NCBI GenBank assembly: GCA_963921825.1 | Contig: OY997590.1 | Span: forward strand, 49,617,039 to 49,681,038 | Length of the DNA stretch: 64,000 nucleotides | From: Erodium maritimum | Lineage: Eukaryota; Streptophyta; Magnoliopsida; Geraniales; Geraniaceae | Direction: 5' to 3' | In this document: positions 31,619-44,039 of the stretch, in pieces | Numbering within the stretch: the stretch's first letter is position 1 | How the letters are laid out: each line of letters starts with the position of its first letter | Notes under the pieces: model-generated | Database searches by the model: none | The model's input: the letters and a program-made list of their open reading frames with translations, nothing else | What the model was told of the DNA's origin: nothing | Program-made: the position numbers and the translations under genes

Positions 31619-31970
31619 TTGCTTGCAAGAAGAGAAGAAGAAGGTGCAGATTTTTGCTCCCATATTCTGTCTAACCAGACACCTTGACGAGTCCGATCAG
31701 AGGCTCATCCAAGGTCCGATCTTGCTGATTTTTTCATTGCACGTTCTCCAAATATTGGTATTCAAAGTGACCGAAGGGATTTCGATTTCAACGGTTTGTT
31801 TCTGAGATACACGAGCTGCAAGTTGGTCCCTGTCTCGAACCAAGCTGAAAAACCGAGAGGTAAACTCTTAAACTTTTGTTTGTCAGTTTACTCGGAATTA
31901 CATGGACCCTGAGGCTATTCCAGGGAAAATTTTAATTTCCGCAGCGTGTTTGCTCCCTATAATTCCAACA
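31619..31970 (+). mobile_element. Copia-A 5' LTR, second part
   Basis: Continues the LTR broken at 9754 and ends ATAATTCCAACA. A near-identical stretch occurs at about 36265-36626. Confidence 0.75.
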
Positions 31971-31971
31971 A

Positions 31972-31983
31972 TGGTATTAGAGC
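31972..31983 (+). other. Copia-A primer binding site
   Basis: TGGTATTAGAGC, one C-to-T change from the initiator-Met tRNA site. The second copy at 36628-36639 has the same variant, so it may be the family's own form. Confidence 0.75.
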
Positions 31984-33214
31984 TTCTTGTAATTCATTTA
32001 AATTGACCAAGCATCCTTGGTTGATGTTTGTGGTTTCAGGTTTAAGAGGTTTTTGTTGTTGCATGTTTGACTGTAGGCCGAATTTGCATGATTTAGGCAT
32101 GTTGGATAATCGGGTTATACAACATGTGTTATATTTATGAACTATGATTATGCAAATTAATTTTCTAATGGGGTGCACAGTTATGAACCGTGAAAATAAT
32201 ATGTTGTGAACAAATGATTGATTTCGTAATATGATTATGGAATGTTGAAGGTGCTGGTAGCATCCTTGTTGGAGCACTTATACTTAATAATACTTTGTTA
32301 TGAACAGATTGTTTAGTTCACAATATGATTGTGATTTGTTAAAAGGAATGGTGGTTATTCGAATATCATGGAAGTCAATAGTTGGATTAAGTCCGGTGAG
32401 GTTTTTCCTTGGCAATTCAAATGCCTTAGGGGGGAAAATCTCCGGACACCACCGCTAGGGGTGCTGCACTGAACCTCGTAAGAAACCAGCCGCTTAACCC
32501 CGTTAGAGGCGCTACAATTATTGTTGAGTAAATTGTTTACTCGGAGGTGTGATAATTTGTTTCATATGATATGTTAATATTGTATGTGTGTTGTTTGATG
32601 CATGGTGCATAGCATAGCCCATCCCGACCATTTTGCTTGCTTTTATTTTATTTAGGTTTGTAATCTAAGTACGGCCTATGTATCGTTATTTTATTGTAAT
32701 AAGTAGATTAGTCTTTGTTAACTTTATTTGTAACAAGAGAAGTCAAAGACGGTGTTTACCCAAAGGAGCAAGTTCTTGAAGGAAGGTCAAGAAAGTAAGT
32801 GGGAGATGGAACTCAAAGATGAGGTTCAAGATGAAGAGTTCTCTTGAAGGATTTTTTTGTTTCACCATAGGATTGACCTTTTGGTCTTCATATGGGATTA
32901 TGAAGACCAACTTAGTAATGGACTATGCTATGACACATTTACTTTTATGCCTATGCATGGTGTTGCATGACTTATTTTTTGTTAAAGTGCTTAGACCGTT
33001 TGTATACGATACAACAGACCTTTTTGCATATAATGCAGAAGGATGAAATAAACCCTCAACTAAATATTAAGTCGGTGAGATGCCTTCCATATACGTCCAC
33101 CTGTCGAACTTTAGATCTATGTGTAGGTCGGGCAAAGTCGGGTGCACATAGTTCTCTAAGTTAGATAGGATGGATTAAACATTTATTAAACCTTAGATCG
33201 CTAGGTGTGGATTA
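31984..33214 (+). other. Copia-A untranslated leader, first part
   Basis: No gene. It is collinear with 36640-37860 of the second copy. From about 33090 it enters a tandem array of roughly 73-bp units with the phrase TAGATCGCTATGTGTAGGTC; this array is interrupted by the solo LTR at 33215. Confidence 0.6.
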
Positions 33215-34903
33215 TGTTAGTCTTAGTGCCCGTAGTTCAATCCTTAATCTCTAAATGTATATATCATCGTTAGCAATAAAATTAAAGCGCCTTTATATTA
33301 CTTATGTGTTGGAGTAATATATCGATGTGTGCTCTGATCTATGCCCACCATGCGAATAGAACCATAGATCGAGATAGATCACACTCGATGGGTCCCTAGT
33401 CAACAAAACTTCACTAAAGCGATTAGCATGAAAGATTGATCTTTATGACTTACGTTCTGTTAGTCATTGGAATGAGATTCCGGAGTCTGATCATAGATAT
33501 CTTGTGGGACATGATATTGGACAACCCGACATGAATATGTGTCATAGATCAAGTCATGAACATATTCATTGTCGTAGCTTGTCATGTATCCTTAGACCAA
33601 GGAGTCTTTGTGATTACTATGCAGTAAACAACTGAGTTTGACCTGAGCCCAACGTTGCATGTGACAGTGTTTCCATAACGGCCAGGATTGGCTTGGGGAC
33701 GGACTACATGAGTGACTCAAAAGACGGCTAAGGGATTTATCCCTCATACTACGGTATGGGAAAGATATCGGTTCTCGATCGGTTGATCGAGACTGACTGA
33801 AAGAATAGCATGGACATGCACATGATACTGGGTATCATATATTCAGTCATCTCACATATCAAGGAACAGTGATTGAGAATAATAAGGATGGCGGATATAT
33901 GCCTTATCTCAATCAGGATATCGGAGATAAAAGGATAATGACAGGGACGACGAAAAGGTTAGAATCGACAGGGTCGATTCGTTATGCAGTGTCAGGCAAT
34001 ACTAAAGTCTCGTTAGTTGCCACTTAAATAGGATCAAGTAAAATGAGATTTTACGTTGATCTATCGGCATGCATAAACCTAAGGGTCACACCAGAGGATG
34101 AAACTCATTGACACATTTATGCAGAATGGCCAAAAGGGAGTTGTCTCGGGACATGACCAAACTAGGTTTTGGGTCATGTGCCCGTAAGTGAATAGGACTT
34201 TATGGATCAAGACAAGGCTTAGAGTCTTGAGATTGATCGCGTCGGATAATGTCGGACATTTCCGGTATGGAAGGCTTGGTGGTGATGAGCGCGTCACGAG
34301 ACCTCGTTGGGAATGCCACGGGCCATGTCCCAAGAGGCCCATGAAACAAAGGCCTATGGAACCAATTAATCAAGTCTTTATTAATTAGTTTGAATAATTA
34401 GTACTAAGTAAGCAAGACAAGGATTAAGGTGTTGGTGATTCACCACCTAACCTCATCTTGTCTAGTCATACTTTGTCATATTTACACCTTACTTGTCACC
34501 ATACTTGTCTCATGCTTTTAGTTTGACAAGTTGACGGAGTTTGTTATGTTTAAGTCATCTTTTTTCCACATAACAAACACAAAACAATAATAGGAAACAC
34601 AACTTCTCTCTCCTCTCCCTTGCAATTTCGGTCAAGGCAAGCTCCCACCTTCATTTTTGTGTTCTTGAGTTCTCAAAGAGAAGAACTACGTGGCTTTGAT
34701 TCCAATGTGGATACGTAGGAGTCTTGGAGACTCAAGCCAATCATTCGTTACCCGGTGTTCTTGTTTTGGTAAGAAATAGTGCTGAATTTTTCTCTTATGA
34801 ATCCATTCTTTGTTAGTTGTTTCATAGTTTTAATCGTCTCTTGATTTTCATTGATTTTCCACTGCGAGTTGGTTCATCTCCAACCCTACCTAGAGATCCA
34901 ACA
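33215..34903 (+). mobile_element. Solo LTR, 1689 bp, twin of 26211-27899
   Basis: Begins TGTTAGTCTTAGTGCCCG and ends AGAGATCCAACA. The flanks GATTA (33210-33214) and AAATA (34904-34908) are a poorly kept TSD with two changes. The empty site is visible at about 37858-37867 in the second Copia-A copy, where GATTATGCCAAAGG is continuous. No coding sequence. Confidence 0.8.
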
Positions 34904-34908
34904 AAATA

Positions 34909-35487
34909 TGCCAAAGGATGGCGCACATAGTTATCTAAGTTAGATGAGGATGCATCGAATCTTAGATCATTGTGTGTAGGTTACGCCAAAGCGTGGTGCG
35001 CATGGTTGACTAAGATGAGATGGATCAGGGTTTAGATCGCTATGTGTAGGTCAGGCCAAAGTCGGGTGCACATAGTTGTCTAAATTAGACAAAATGGATT
35101 GACCTTAGATTGCTATGTGTAGGTCAAGCCAAAGTCGGGTGCACATATTTCTCTAAGCTGGATATCCGGGTATGGTTGAACTTTTCTAGGTTATCAAAAG
35201 AGTTTTGGACCTAGGACATCAGATAGAATTTGTGCCAACACATATGATGTGTTTATTATATCCAAGAGTTGCATAGGGATGCAATTGGTAAAGAGTTACC
35301 TACCTAATAAGTTCCACTTGTGGGGGGGGGGGGGGGGGGGGGGGGGGGGGGCGGGATAAGCCAAAGCTTACTATAAGTGGAATGTAATATGGACCTTGGC
35401 TTTGAAAGTATCTGTGAGATACAAATAAGAGCATATCTTGTGTTGTATACTCGTGTTAATTACTTTGCATATCTTGTGTTGTAGATC
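34909..35487 (+). other. Copia-A untranslated leader, second part
   Basis: Continues the roughly 73-bp array to about 35165, then a unique stretch containing a run of 30 G (35322-35351). The leader ends at the gag ATG 35488. No gene. Confidence 0.6.
35322..35351 (+). repeat. Homopolymer of 30 G
   Basis: An uninterrupted G run. The second Copia-A copy has only a five-G string at the corresponding place (near 38271), so the run expanded in this copy, or its length is an assembly artefact. Confidence 0.9.
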
Positions 35488-36164
35488 ATGACATCGAACA
35501 ATTCACATCATTATCGATACGATCGATCCTTGAGAAGGATAAGTTGAATGGGAAATTTTTTATGGATTGAGCCAGAAACCTGAGAATTGTTCTCACGTAG
35601 GAAAGAAAAGAGTATATCTTGGATGATCCAATTCCTGAGGAACCAACCTCAAATGCTTCGAAATCCATTAAAGATGGTTGGACCAAGCATTTCAATGACT
35701 CTGTTGATGTCACTTGTGTAATGCTTTCTTCCTTGGAGGCTAATCTCCAAAAGCAAATGATGGGGTAGGATGTGTATGACACGATGGTTCAACTCAAGGA
35801 AATGTTCCAAGAGAATGCCATGATTGAAAGGTTCACTACTTTCAAGAACCTCATGTCATGCAAGATCCACGTTGGGAAGAGTATTAGCCCTCATGTGTTT
35901 CTGATGAAGAGTTTCATTGAGCATCTTGAGAGACTCGGTTCCAAGTTAGAACCGGAGTTGGCTACGGATGTTCTCCTCCATTCACTTCTTGACGAATTTC
36001 ATGATTTCATTATGAACTTCTATATGCACAATATGGTAAATACCATCTCAGAGTTGCATGGAATGCTTCAAAATGATGAGAAGAGCATTAAGGATAATGT
36101 TAAGGATCTTCTGATGGTCAAGAAAAGAATCGAGTTCAAGAGGAATGGACCTTGTCAAAGCTAG
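35488..36164 (+). pseudogene. Copia-A gag, decayed
   Basis: Starts at ATG 35488; the recognisable frame holds IRSILEKDKLNGKFFMD, then ARNLRIVL and YILDDPIPEEP, a Copia gag beginning. Stops replace the Trp of 'DWARN' (TGA), a codon before ERKEYI (TAG) and one before DVYDTM (TAG at about 35768). From 35772 the frame is open for 130 codons and contains LKEMFQENAMIERF and LHSLLDEFHDFIMNFYMHN, the later gag helices. No zinc knuckle, because the sequence ends where the second copy begins. An early frameshift lies near 35520. Confidence 0.8.
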
Positions 36165-36235
36165 GGCCCAAGTACACGCCAGGGACCGCATATGGACTGA
36201 GGCATGGACCTCGATTCCCTACCCCAAAAGACTCT

Positions 36236-38290
36236 ATACACATTCAATCCAGCGAATCCATTTGTTTCAGGTGTTCTTTGCATGCAAGAAGAGAAGAAGA
36301 AGGTGCAGATTTTTCCGCCCAGATTCTATCCGACCAGCCACCTTGACGAGTCTGATCAGAGGTCATTCAAGGTCCGATCTTGCTGATTTTTTCAGTGAAC
36401 GTTCTCCACATATTGGTTTTCAAAGTGCCGAAAGGATTTCGATTTCAACGGTTCATTTATGATATACACGAGCTACAAGTTGGTCCATGTCTCGAACCAA
36501 GCTGAAAAACCGAGAGGTAAACTCTTAAAATTTTGTTTGTCAGTTTACTCGGAATTACATGGATCTTGAGGCTATACTAGGGAAAATTTTAATTTCCGTT
36601 GCGTGTTTGCTCCCTATAATTCCAATAGTGGTATTAGAGCCTCTTGTAATCCGTTTAAACTGACCATGCATGCTTGGTTGATGTTTGTGGTTTCGGGTTT
36701 AAGAGGTTTTTGTTGTTGCATGTTTGATTGTAGGCCAAATTTGCATGATTTAGGCATGGTGGATAATCGGGTTATAAACATGAGTTTTAGTTATGAACTA
36801 TGATTATGCAAATTAATTTTCTAATGGGGTGCACGGTTATGAACCGTGAAAATAATATGTTGTGAACAAATGATTGACTTCATAATATTATTATGGAATG
36901 TTGAAGGTGCTGGTAGCATCCTTGTTGGGGCACTAATACTTTATAATACTCTATTATGAACAGATTGTTTAGTTCACAATATGATTGTGATTTGTTAAAG
37001 GGAATAACGGTTATTCGAATATCATCGAATCCAATAGTTGGATTAATTCTACTGAGATTTTTCCTTAGCAATTCAAATGCCTTAGTGGGAAAAATCTCCT
37101 GAATCCACGCTAGGGGCGCTTCCCCGAACCCCGCAAGAAAGCAACCGTTGAGTAAATTGTTTACTCGGAGGGGTGATAATTTGTTTCTTATGATATGTTA
37201 ATATTGTATGTGTGTTGTTTGATGCATTGTGCATATCATAGCCTATCCCGGCCATTTTGCTTGCTTTTATTTTAATATTTAACCCTTTATTTTATTTGGG
37301 TTTGTAATCTAAATACGGCCTGCGTGTCGTTATTTTGTTGTAATAAGTAGATTAGTCTTGTTAACTTTCTTTGTAACAAAAGAAGTCAAAGACGGTGTTT
37401 TCCCAAAGGAGCAACTTCTTGAGGGAAGGTCAAGAAAGTAAGTGGGAGGTGGAACTCAAAGATGGATGTTCAAGATGAAGAGTTCTCTTGAAGGCTTGTT
37501 TTTGTTTCACCCCTAGGATTGACCTTTTGGTGTTCATATGGGCTTATGAAGACCAACTTAGTAATGGGTTATGCTATGCCACGTTTACTTTTATGCTTAT
37601 GCATGGTGTTGCATGACTTATTTGTTGTTAAAGTTCTTAGACTGTTTGTATGCGATACAACAGACCTTTTTGCATATGATGCAGAATGATGAAATTAACC
37701 ATGAACTAAATATTAAGTCGGTGAGATGCCTTCCATATACGTCCACTTGTTGAACCTTAGATCTATGTGTAGGTCAGGCTAAAGTCGGGTGCACATAGTT
37801 CTCTAAGTTAGATACGATGGATTAAACCCTTATTAAACCTTAGATCGCTATGTGTAGATTATGCCAAAGGATGGCGCACATGGTTATCTAAGTTAGATGA
37901 GGATGCATTGAACCTTAGATCACTATGTGTAGGTTACGCCAAAGCATGTTTGCATGGCTAACTAAGATGAGATGGATCAGAGTTTAGATCGCTATGCGTA
38001 TGTCAGGCCAAAGTCGGATGCACATAATTGTCTAAATTAGACAAAATGGATTGACCTTAGATTGCTATGTGTATGTCAGGCCAAATTTGTGGCACATAGT
38101 TCTCTAAGCTGGATATCCAGATATGGTTGAAATTTTCTAGGTTATCAAAAGAGTTTTGGACCTAGGGCATCAGATAGAATTTGTGCCAACACATATGATG
38201 TGTTTATTCTATCCAATAGTTGCATAGGGATGCAATTGGTAAAGAGTTACCTACCTAATTAATTATAATTGGGGGATAAGGCAAAGCTTA
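36236..38290 (+). mobile_element. Second Copia-A copy: LTR end, primer site and leader
   Basis: From ATACACATTCAATCC it repeats the Copia-A LTR interior (LTR end at 36626, primer site at 36628-36639), then the leader including five roughly 73-bp units (about 37744-38110). It stops near 38290 before gag. It starts inside the LTR and directly after the first copy's gag, so the order is LTR-leader-gag-LTR-leader. No nested insertion is present, which makes it the reference for the empty sites in the first copy. Confidence 0.75.
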
Positions 38291-39534
38291 CTCTAAGTAA
38301 GCGGATTAAGCCTATCCCGCCCATAATCCACCCATAACCTGTTAGCTGAAATACGCAAAAAGATATCAATCTCCGGGATAAGGTTATAAGTCTCATTTTT
38401 ATCAATATGCATATTATAGGCGGGTTGAAAATGGTACGGGTAAGTTGGATATCCGCCCATGCAAACCCCTATTTAGGGCATAAGAATGGCGATTTCTCCT
38501 CATTCTTTCACTTCGGAAACACTAAGGCTGCTCCTCGCGAGTCCTGTTTGTCTCGTCTTTGGCCGCCCATCCCGCGTCGTTGACATCGACCCTTCTGATC
38601 ACACACCATCCTCTACCATCTGTCTCTGACCACTTCCAGCCTCTACCTTCAGTCGTCGACCACCTCTACCGTGCCCCTTAACCACAAAGGTTATTAAGTT
38701 GATTTTTTTTTAAAAAAATTGACTGTTGTAATTTTTGTTTAGGGTGTATGTTTGATATTAAATTTTAGGGTTTATGTTAGGTTGTTTTCCCTAAAACTCA
38801 ATTGTTAGATTAAGGGTACCAATTTTTTGATTTATGAATTATAGTTTATGTTTGATATTCAACTTCAAGGTTTATGTTTGGTTGTTGTCCCTGAAACGCA
38901 ATTGTTAGATTATGGGTGCCAATTTTCGGATTTTAGGTATTTTAGGTATTACGGTTTATGTTTGATATGGATTTTTATATTAGGGTTTAAATTAGATTTA
39001 GAGTTGGTATGGATTTGGCTTAAGTTTGTATGTGATGATTAAGGAATTTGAACTTTTGATTTAAGAAATTATACACTAAGTTTAGAAACTTTTGGTTTTA
39101 TAAATTAGGGATTTAGAGTACATTTGATGATCTATTTTTTATGAATTTCAATTACCTATCAAATTTTAGGATTGGAATTGAAAATGTGTTTGGAATTGAC
39201 TTTTTTCATGGATTAGAGATGAGATTTAGCAACTATTTTAGAATTTGTTTACGCAATTGAATTGATTATAAGGAATTTTGTAAATGCACTTGGAATTAAT
39301 TTTGTTTCTCGAAGTAGTTTGAATAGAAATAGAAATATACATGTTATCTAATTTAAGAAATATTAGTTTAAATGGATTTAGGAGTTTAATTAGAGTATTT
39401 AAGTGCTTTGTTAGTTGATTAGTTTAATTTGTACTAATTTTATATTTGACGAAGACATTATTTTATACGAAACAAGTATTCAAACATTTCATAAAATTTG
39501 TACTCATCACTTTTCATAAACTATGAACGATTTT
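38291..39534. other. Unassigned AT-rich region with tandem repeat
   Basis: Near 38300-38470 are GGCGGGTT / ATCCGCCCATGCAAACCC-like words reminiscent of hAT-type MITE ends, but I could not pair termini. 38480-38690 is a C-rich stretch resembling a 5' leader. 38745-38960 holds two and a half units of about 115 bp built on GGTTTATGTTTG(A/G)T and CAATTGTTAGATTA. No gene is seen. Confidence 0.4.
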
Positions 39535-39913
39535 TTTTGGGATAAGCTCATAAAATTTTATTAGTAAAAATGAAGATCCACGCAGGATCAATCCAGAACA
39601 AGACCATAACAAAAAGCTTTTATTTGGAGTTGGGGGAACAAACCATGAAAAACAAAAAAACAAAAACAAAACAAACATACCGATGAACAATGACTCAAGA
39701 GACTATAAACCAAGCGTCCCACCCGAACCGAGTAACGGTACCTCAGGATAAACCGAGTGAATCTTATGGTCCTAAAGGGACTGAGTGATTTGTGCCTCTC
39801 CACTCTCCAAGCAAATCGGCCCCATAAGTTCCCCCGGATAGTACTCACCGGATCTTGATGGGAACAGGCGTAACCTGGACTAACTCCTGAACTGTCACTC
39901 ATCGGACCCAACC

Positions 39914-42829
39914 TGTCACGCCCCGAATTCAGTAGGACCGAACCCGGAACGCGAACGGTGAAACAATAAAACCATTTTCAAAATTTTTAATAAAACCGCT
40001 TAAAAACACCACTTTGAGTTAAACAAAATAATATTTTACAACTTAAAATACGTCCAAAACAAGCGGACAAAAACCAACATGTACGTCGCTAGACTCCCAA
40101 AAGCCCGGACTCCCACTCTCAGCTCTTCAAGCTTCGAGAGTTCCCCTAGTCCGCCTCGCGACCAGTACCTGTAGGAAAAGCAGCTAGGGGTGAGCGTTTC
40201 GCTCACCACCACGGATACCAGACTGACTATGGCACACTAGTAGAAATACCGGAAACACCAACAACAAACAAAACACCGGGGACTACTATCCCCAAACTCA
40301 AATAACCCGACTGTCACACGAAAACTATTACTTTCCCCAACCAAACTAAACACCCGTACACGTAATGTAGACCAGACACCGTAATGACGACCTCAAAGAA
40401 CACAACACAGAAGTGATCAAAACCACGCAAACCACAACCACAAGCCTCAGCACTTTACCGATCACGCGCCGGAAGGTGCTACTCACCTTATGGGGACACA
40501 ACCCTCTGCTCTTTACCGACCGCGCACCGGAGGGTACGACACACCCCTCGGGCATAAATCCAGCCTCAGCACTTTACCAATCACGCGCCGGAAGGTGCTA
40601 CTCACCTACAGGGACCACATCCCTCTGCTCTTTACCGACCACGCATTGGAGGGTACGACACACCCCTCGGGCACATCTCTAACCTTAGCACTTTACCGAT
40701 CACGCGCCGAAAGGTGCGACTCACCTGACGAGGACCACAACCCTCTGCACTTTACCAACCGCGCACCGGAGGGTACGACACACCCATCGGGCATAGCTCA
40801 ACAGTACCACCAGAACAATCACAGTCACAACCAAAAGGCACACAATACCCGCAAAGGAAAGGAAAAGAAAACGACAACACGACTAACTACCACTCGGCAC
40901 GTCAGTCAACCAAATACGGGCTCAACTCCCCACGGGCACTCATGGCCACCCACAAACACAAGCAATAACATACGGGTTCAACACCCCACAGGCACACATG
41001 GCCACCCACGACACACAAACAGTAACATACGGTTTCAACACCCCACAGGCACACACAGCCACCCACGACACACAAACAGTAAAAAATACGGGTTCAACAC
41101 CCCACAGGCACACATGACCACCCACGACACACAAACAGTAAAATACGGGTTCAACACCCCAAAGGCACACATGACCACCCTCATAAACACAACAAGTTAC
41201 TTAACCTACGGGCACAACCAAAAGCCACCAGTATTTCTATTGTTCGATATGTTCACTTATCCTACGGCACCACTAAGTGTCACATGCATTTCTATTGTTC
41301 GATACGTTCACGTATCCTACGACACCACTAAGTGTCGCCTGCATTTCTATTGTTCGATAAATTTGCTTATCCTACGACACCAGTAGGTGTCACATGCATT
41401 TCTACTGTTAACTTTCCCTAATCAAGGCTGAGATCCAGCTACTTTTTCCTACCTCTTGAAGCGTGTCAAACCCGATGCTCTCGCTCCATCAAAGCTCCAT
41501 ATTTCCCGCTTAGCCTCCTCTTTCCACGGTAGGCGACACGGTCTACAATTATCACAAATTGAAACACTTTTTAAGTTCGCAGGCAAAGCTGAATTTTAAT
41601 GAACTTGACGCCCAAAAGCAACCCCGACAATGTCGATCACTCCCAAACTTCCCAATTACTCGACATTGTCAACAATGGGTCCGGAAAAGCCCGATTCGCC
41701 CGCCTTGGCGAATTTGTCCGGGATCGGAAAACGCCCTTCCGGTGCTTCGAAAATTCCCGTTTTCGTTTCTACGATCTTAGAATAATTCGAGGGTTCCAAT
41801 GCAATTGACGGAATCAATTTCCGACGTCCGAGCGATTTAATTCGCGTTTAAAGTTTCTAAACCCGACATTTCCAATTTTCACAATTTAATCCCATGATTC
41901 GTTCCGGGTGTGAATTATCGATTCGGGGATCGTCCAAAACCACCTGAACACGAAAAACCCAAGGCCCGGCCAAGTAGGCCACACACGACCACAACGAAAA
42001 ATGTTCCTTTTCGCCCCAATACATTCCTAACGAACCCCAATCCTTAACCCAACCTTAATTAACCCATTTAAACTCACCCTAAAATTCAAACGTTCCAAAA
42101 CGAGAAAAAAAAATAGGTTCTCACCGTAGGGAATAATGAGGGGAGTTCGAATCCGCAGTCGTTGAGTCGATCGATCGGTCGGATCGTCGGGAAATCACCA
42201 AAACCCTTCACTCTCTTTCTTTTCTCTCTTCCTCCTTCTCTCTTCTTTCTCACTCATTCTTTTTTTTTTTTTTCTATTTGGCCGACACTTTCTCTCTTCA
42301 TTTCCTTTTATTTTGTTTTAAAAACACACCATACCTCTTAATTACAAACTACCCCTCATTTCCTTTTCTTTATTTTAAAACTATCAACCACCAAAAGTGT
42401 GACAAGTGTCAAATGGGTCCCACCTTTTAGAAAAAAATCTTTGTAGATATTTTTCAGTCAGATTCGCGAAATTCGGCCGTCTCGGGCCCCGAACGGGCCC
42501 ATTTTCCAAGAAATTACGAAACTTCACGTGCTACAAGGAAACGGACCAACTAAGACCGCTGTAACGACGCCTAAGCTTTTTGGATCCCAAACGGGCCTCG
42601 AACGGACCGAAACGTCGCTCGGTTGACTTTTTCTGCAAAAAGTCAACTTTTCCCGAATTGGTCAAAAAGTTGCCCTGAGTCACCCAGAACTCACTTTGGA
42701 CGATATCGAGATCAACTTAAGTCCGATATGACCCTCGGGGTCAATCTTAGGTTCATTTAGGTGTTTGTCCCAAAATTTTAAATTTTTTCCGTTTTTCTGC
42801 ACCAGCGTTGACCAGGAGCGGTCTTTACA
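39914..42829 (-). mobile_element. Solo LTR, 2916 bp, long-LTR Gypsy family, minus strand
   Basis: On the plus strand it starts TGTCACGCCCCG and ends TTTACA. Perfect TSD CAACC at 39909-39913 and 42830-42834. Reversed, it is collinear with the long-LTR element LTRs at both ends and carries the hairpin GGTGAGCGTTTCGCTCACC at 40189-40207. Its central array differs from theirs: three roughly 120-bp units at about 40446-40800 (CACGCGCCGGAAGGTGC). Long ORFs over 40490-41386 are translations of these repeats. Confidence 0.88.
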
Positions 42830-42834
42830 CAACC

Positions 42835-43700
42835 GACTTCCTAGGTTGAATACACCATCCTGGACGATGCTGCCAATCATAAAATGTTACGGAAGCTCTC
42901 AATGAACCAACTTGCCACAACGTGTAGAACGAATGATTCTGAATTTTCCCAAATAAAACATCCCCACAGTCCATCACCGCATTAAACACCATGCCATTGC
43001 GCAGACGCCAAATGTGCCAATCAACCAAATAATAGACTCTGATCCAAGAATTCCACCAATGATTGGAACCCAACCTTTTCCATAAGCAAATGGATTCACC
43101 AAATGTTCAAGGCATAACCCACACTACTCCCTACCAGGATGCCACACGACCCCAAAACCACCAAGAAACCATGCAATGAAGCATTAAATGATCAGACGTT
43201 TCCATTCCTACTTTACACAAAGAACAAATCATCTGGTTAATAGTCACAGGTAATCCACGAGCTTCAAGTAAAACCGCAATGCTTAGGCGGAATACCGCTG
43301 ATCCACAACATCGAAGCCCACGATTGTGGGGACACATTCTCCTCACCCTTAAGAAGAGAATGTGCAGTGGAAACAGAAAAAACCGACCGATACTTCATCC
43401 AAATCACACAATCATCCAAGTGTGAAGAAAGTACATGCTGAGAAAGGGTCTCCTCAAACGCCTCTATTTCTGATTTGTCCCAATCCCTTCCGGCCCACCT
43501 GGACTCCACCGCCAAACCCAAGCCATTCCAAAAATCACCAACTTTTCCTTGCCTATTAATGGCCAAAGAAAAACTGTTAGGGAACTCTCTCGAATTGACG
43601 CCTCCCCTACCCAAACATTTTCCCAAAAACATACACGCACTCCACTCCCCACATTCCACCTAACCCCCTGATTGCCAAACAAAAAGTAAACGATACATCT
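42835..43700 (-). pseudogene. LINE ORF2 C-terminal region
   Basis: Broken minus-strand frames include a zinc-finger-like ICSLCKVGMETSDHLMLHC (about 43180-43250), the zf-RVT motif that follows RT in plant LINEs, and a Trp-rich tail with VYYLVDWHIWRLRNGMVF (about 42990-43045), the usual C-terminus. An upstream frame 43264-43659 holds the linker. Frame changes and stops separate the pieces. Confidence 0.7.
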
Positions 43701-43905
43701 TTCCATAAGCTCAAAACTCCTCCAGCACTTCCATTCGCAGGGATCAAGTGATAGCTTAATCCTCTGTGCAAACCAATGGAGCGAAGAAAATCATAATCAA
43801 TGGTAACGAGCTTAACTTCCAGTAAGATAATAAATAATGGCTTAGACTTCATAATGGCATCTCTTAGACACCGTTGCTTCTGAGAGGAATTGCGTCCTCT
43901 CACAT
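43607..43905 (-). pseudogene. LINE endonuclease scrap
   Basis: The minus frame contains CLRDAIMKSKPLFIILLEVK and GLSYHLIPANGSAGGVLSLW, matching the start of the APE-type endonuclease of plant L1 LINEs ('...LQRHKPDILFLSETK...GRSGGLALLW'). The rest of the endonuclease and all of RT are deleted; the frame joins directly to the post-RT linker. Confidence 0.7.
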
Positions 43906-44039
43906 TCCATGAGAGGACTTTTATGGTTCAACTTTGAGGTTAAAAATTCAGCAGCCTGGTCCGTGCTGCCTTCTTCATCAGACTCTTCAACCCACTCCTC
44001 TCCTTCTGATGGCAACGAAGGGTCATCAAATAACTTCTT

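Larger units (their letters stand above)
8403..36164 (+). mobile_element. Copia-A: degenerate Ty1/Copia element with many nested insertions
   Basis: Layout: 5' LTR part 8403-9754, interruption by Copia-B, LTR remainder 31619-31970, primer site 31972-31983, long untranslated leader, decayed gag from 35488. The LTR starts TGTTGGTTTTGTGCC and ends ATTCCAACA; without the insertion it is about 1.7 kb. Left flank is GACAA (8398-8402). The right end is lost: the gag remnant runs straight into a second copy of the LTR interior near 36236. No pol is present. Copia-A must be older than the elements lying inside it. Confidence 0.7.

Noticed and set aside
36145..36462. Overlapping ORFs of 105, 64 and 60 residues
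   Set aside because: They span the gag-LTR junction and LTR interior of Copia-A; no motif.
38300..38480. hAT-like MITE end
   Set aside because: Words resemble hAT MITE ends but no matching opposite terminus or 8-bp TSD was found.
40490..41386. 298-residue plus-strand ORF
   Set aside because: Translation of minisatellite units in a minus-strand solo LTR; strand and repeats rule out a gene.
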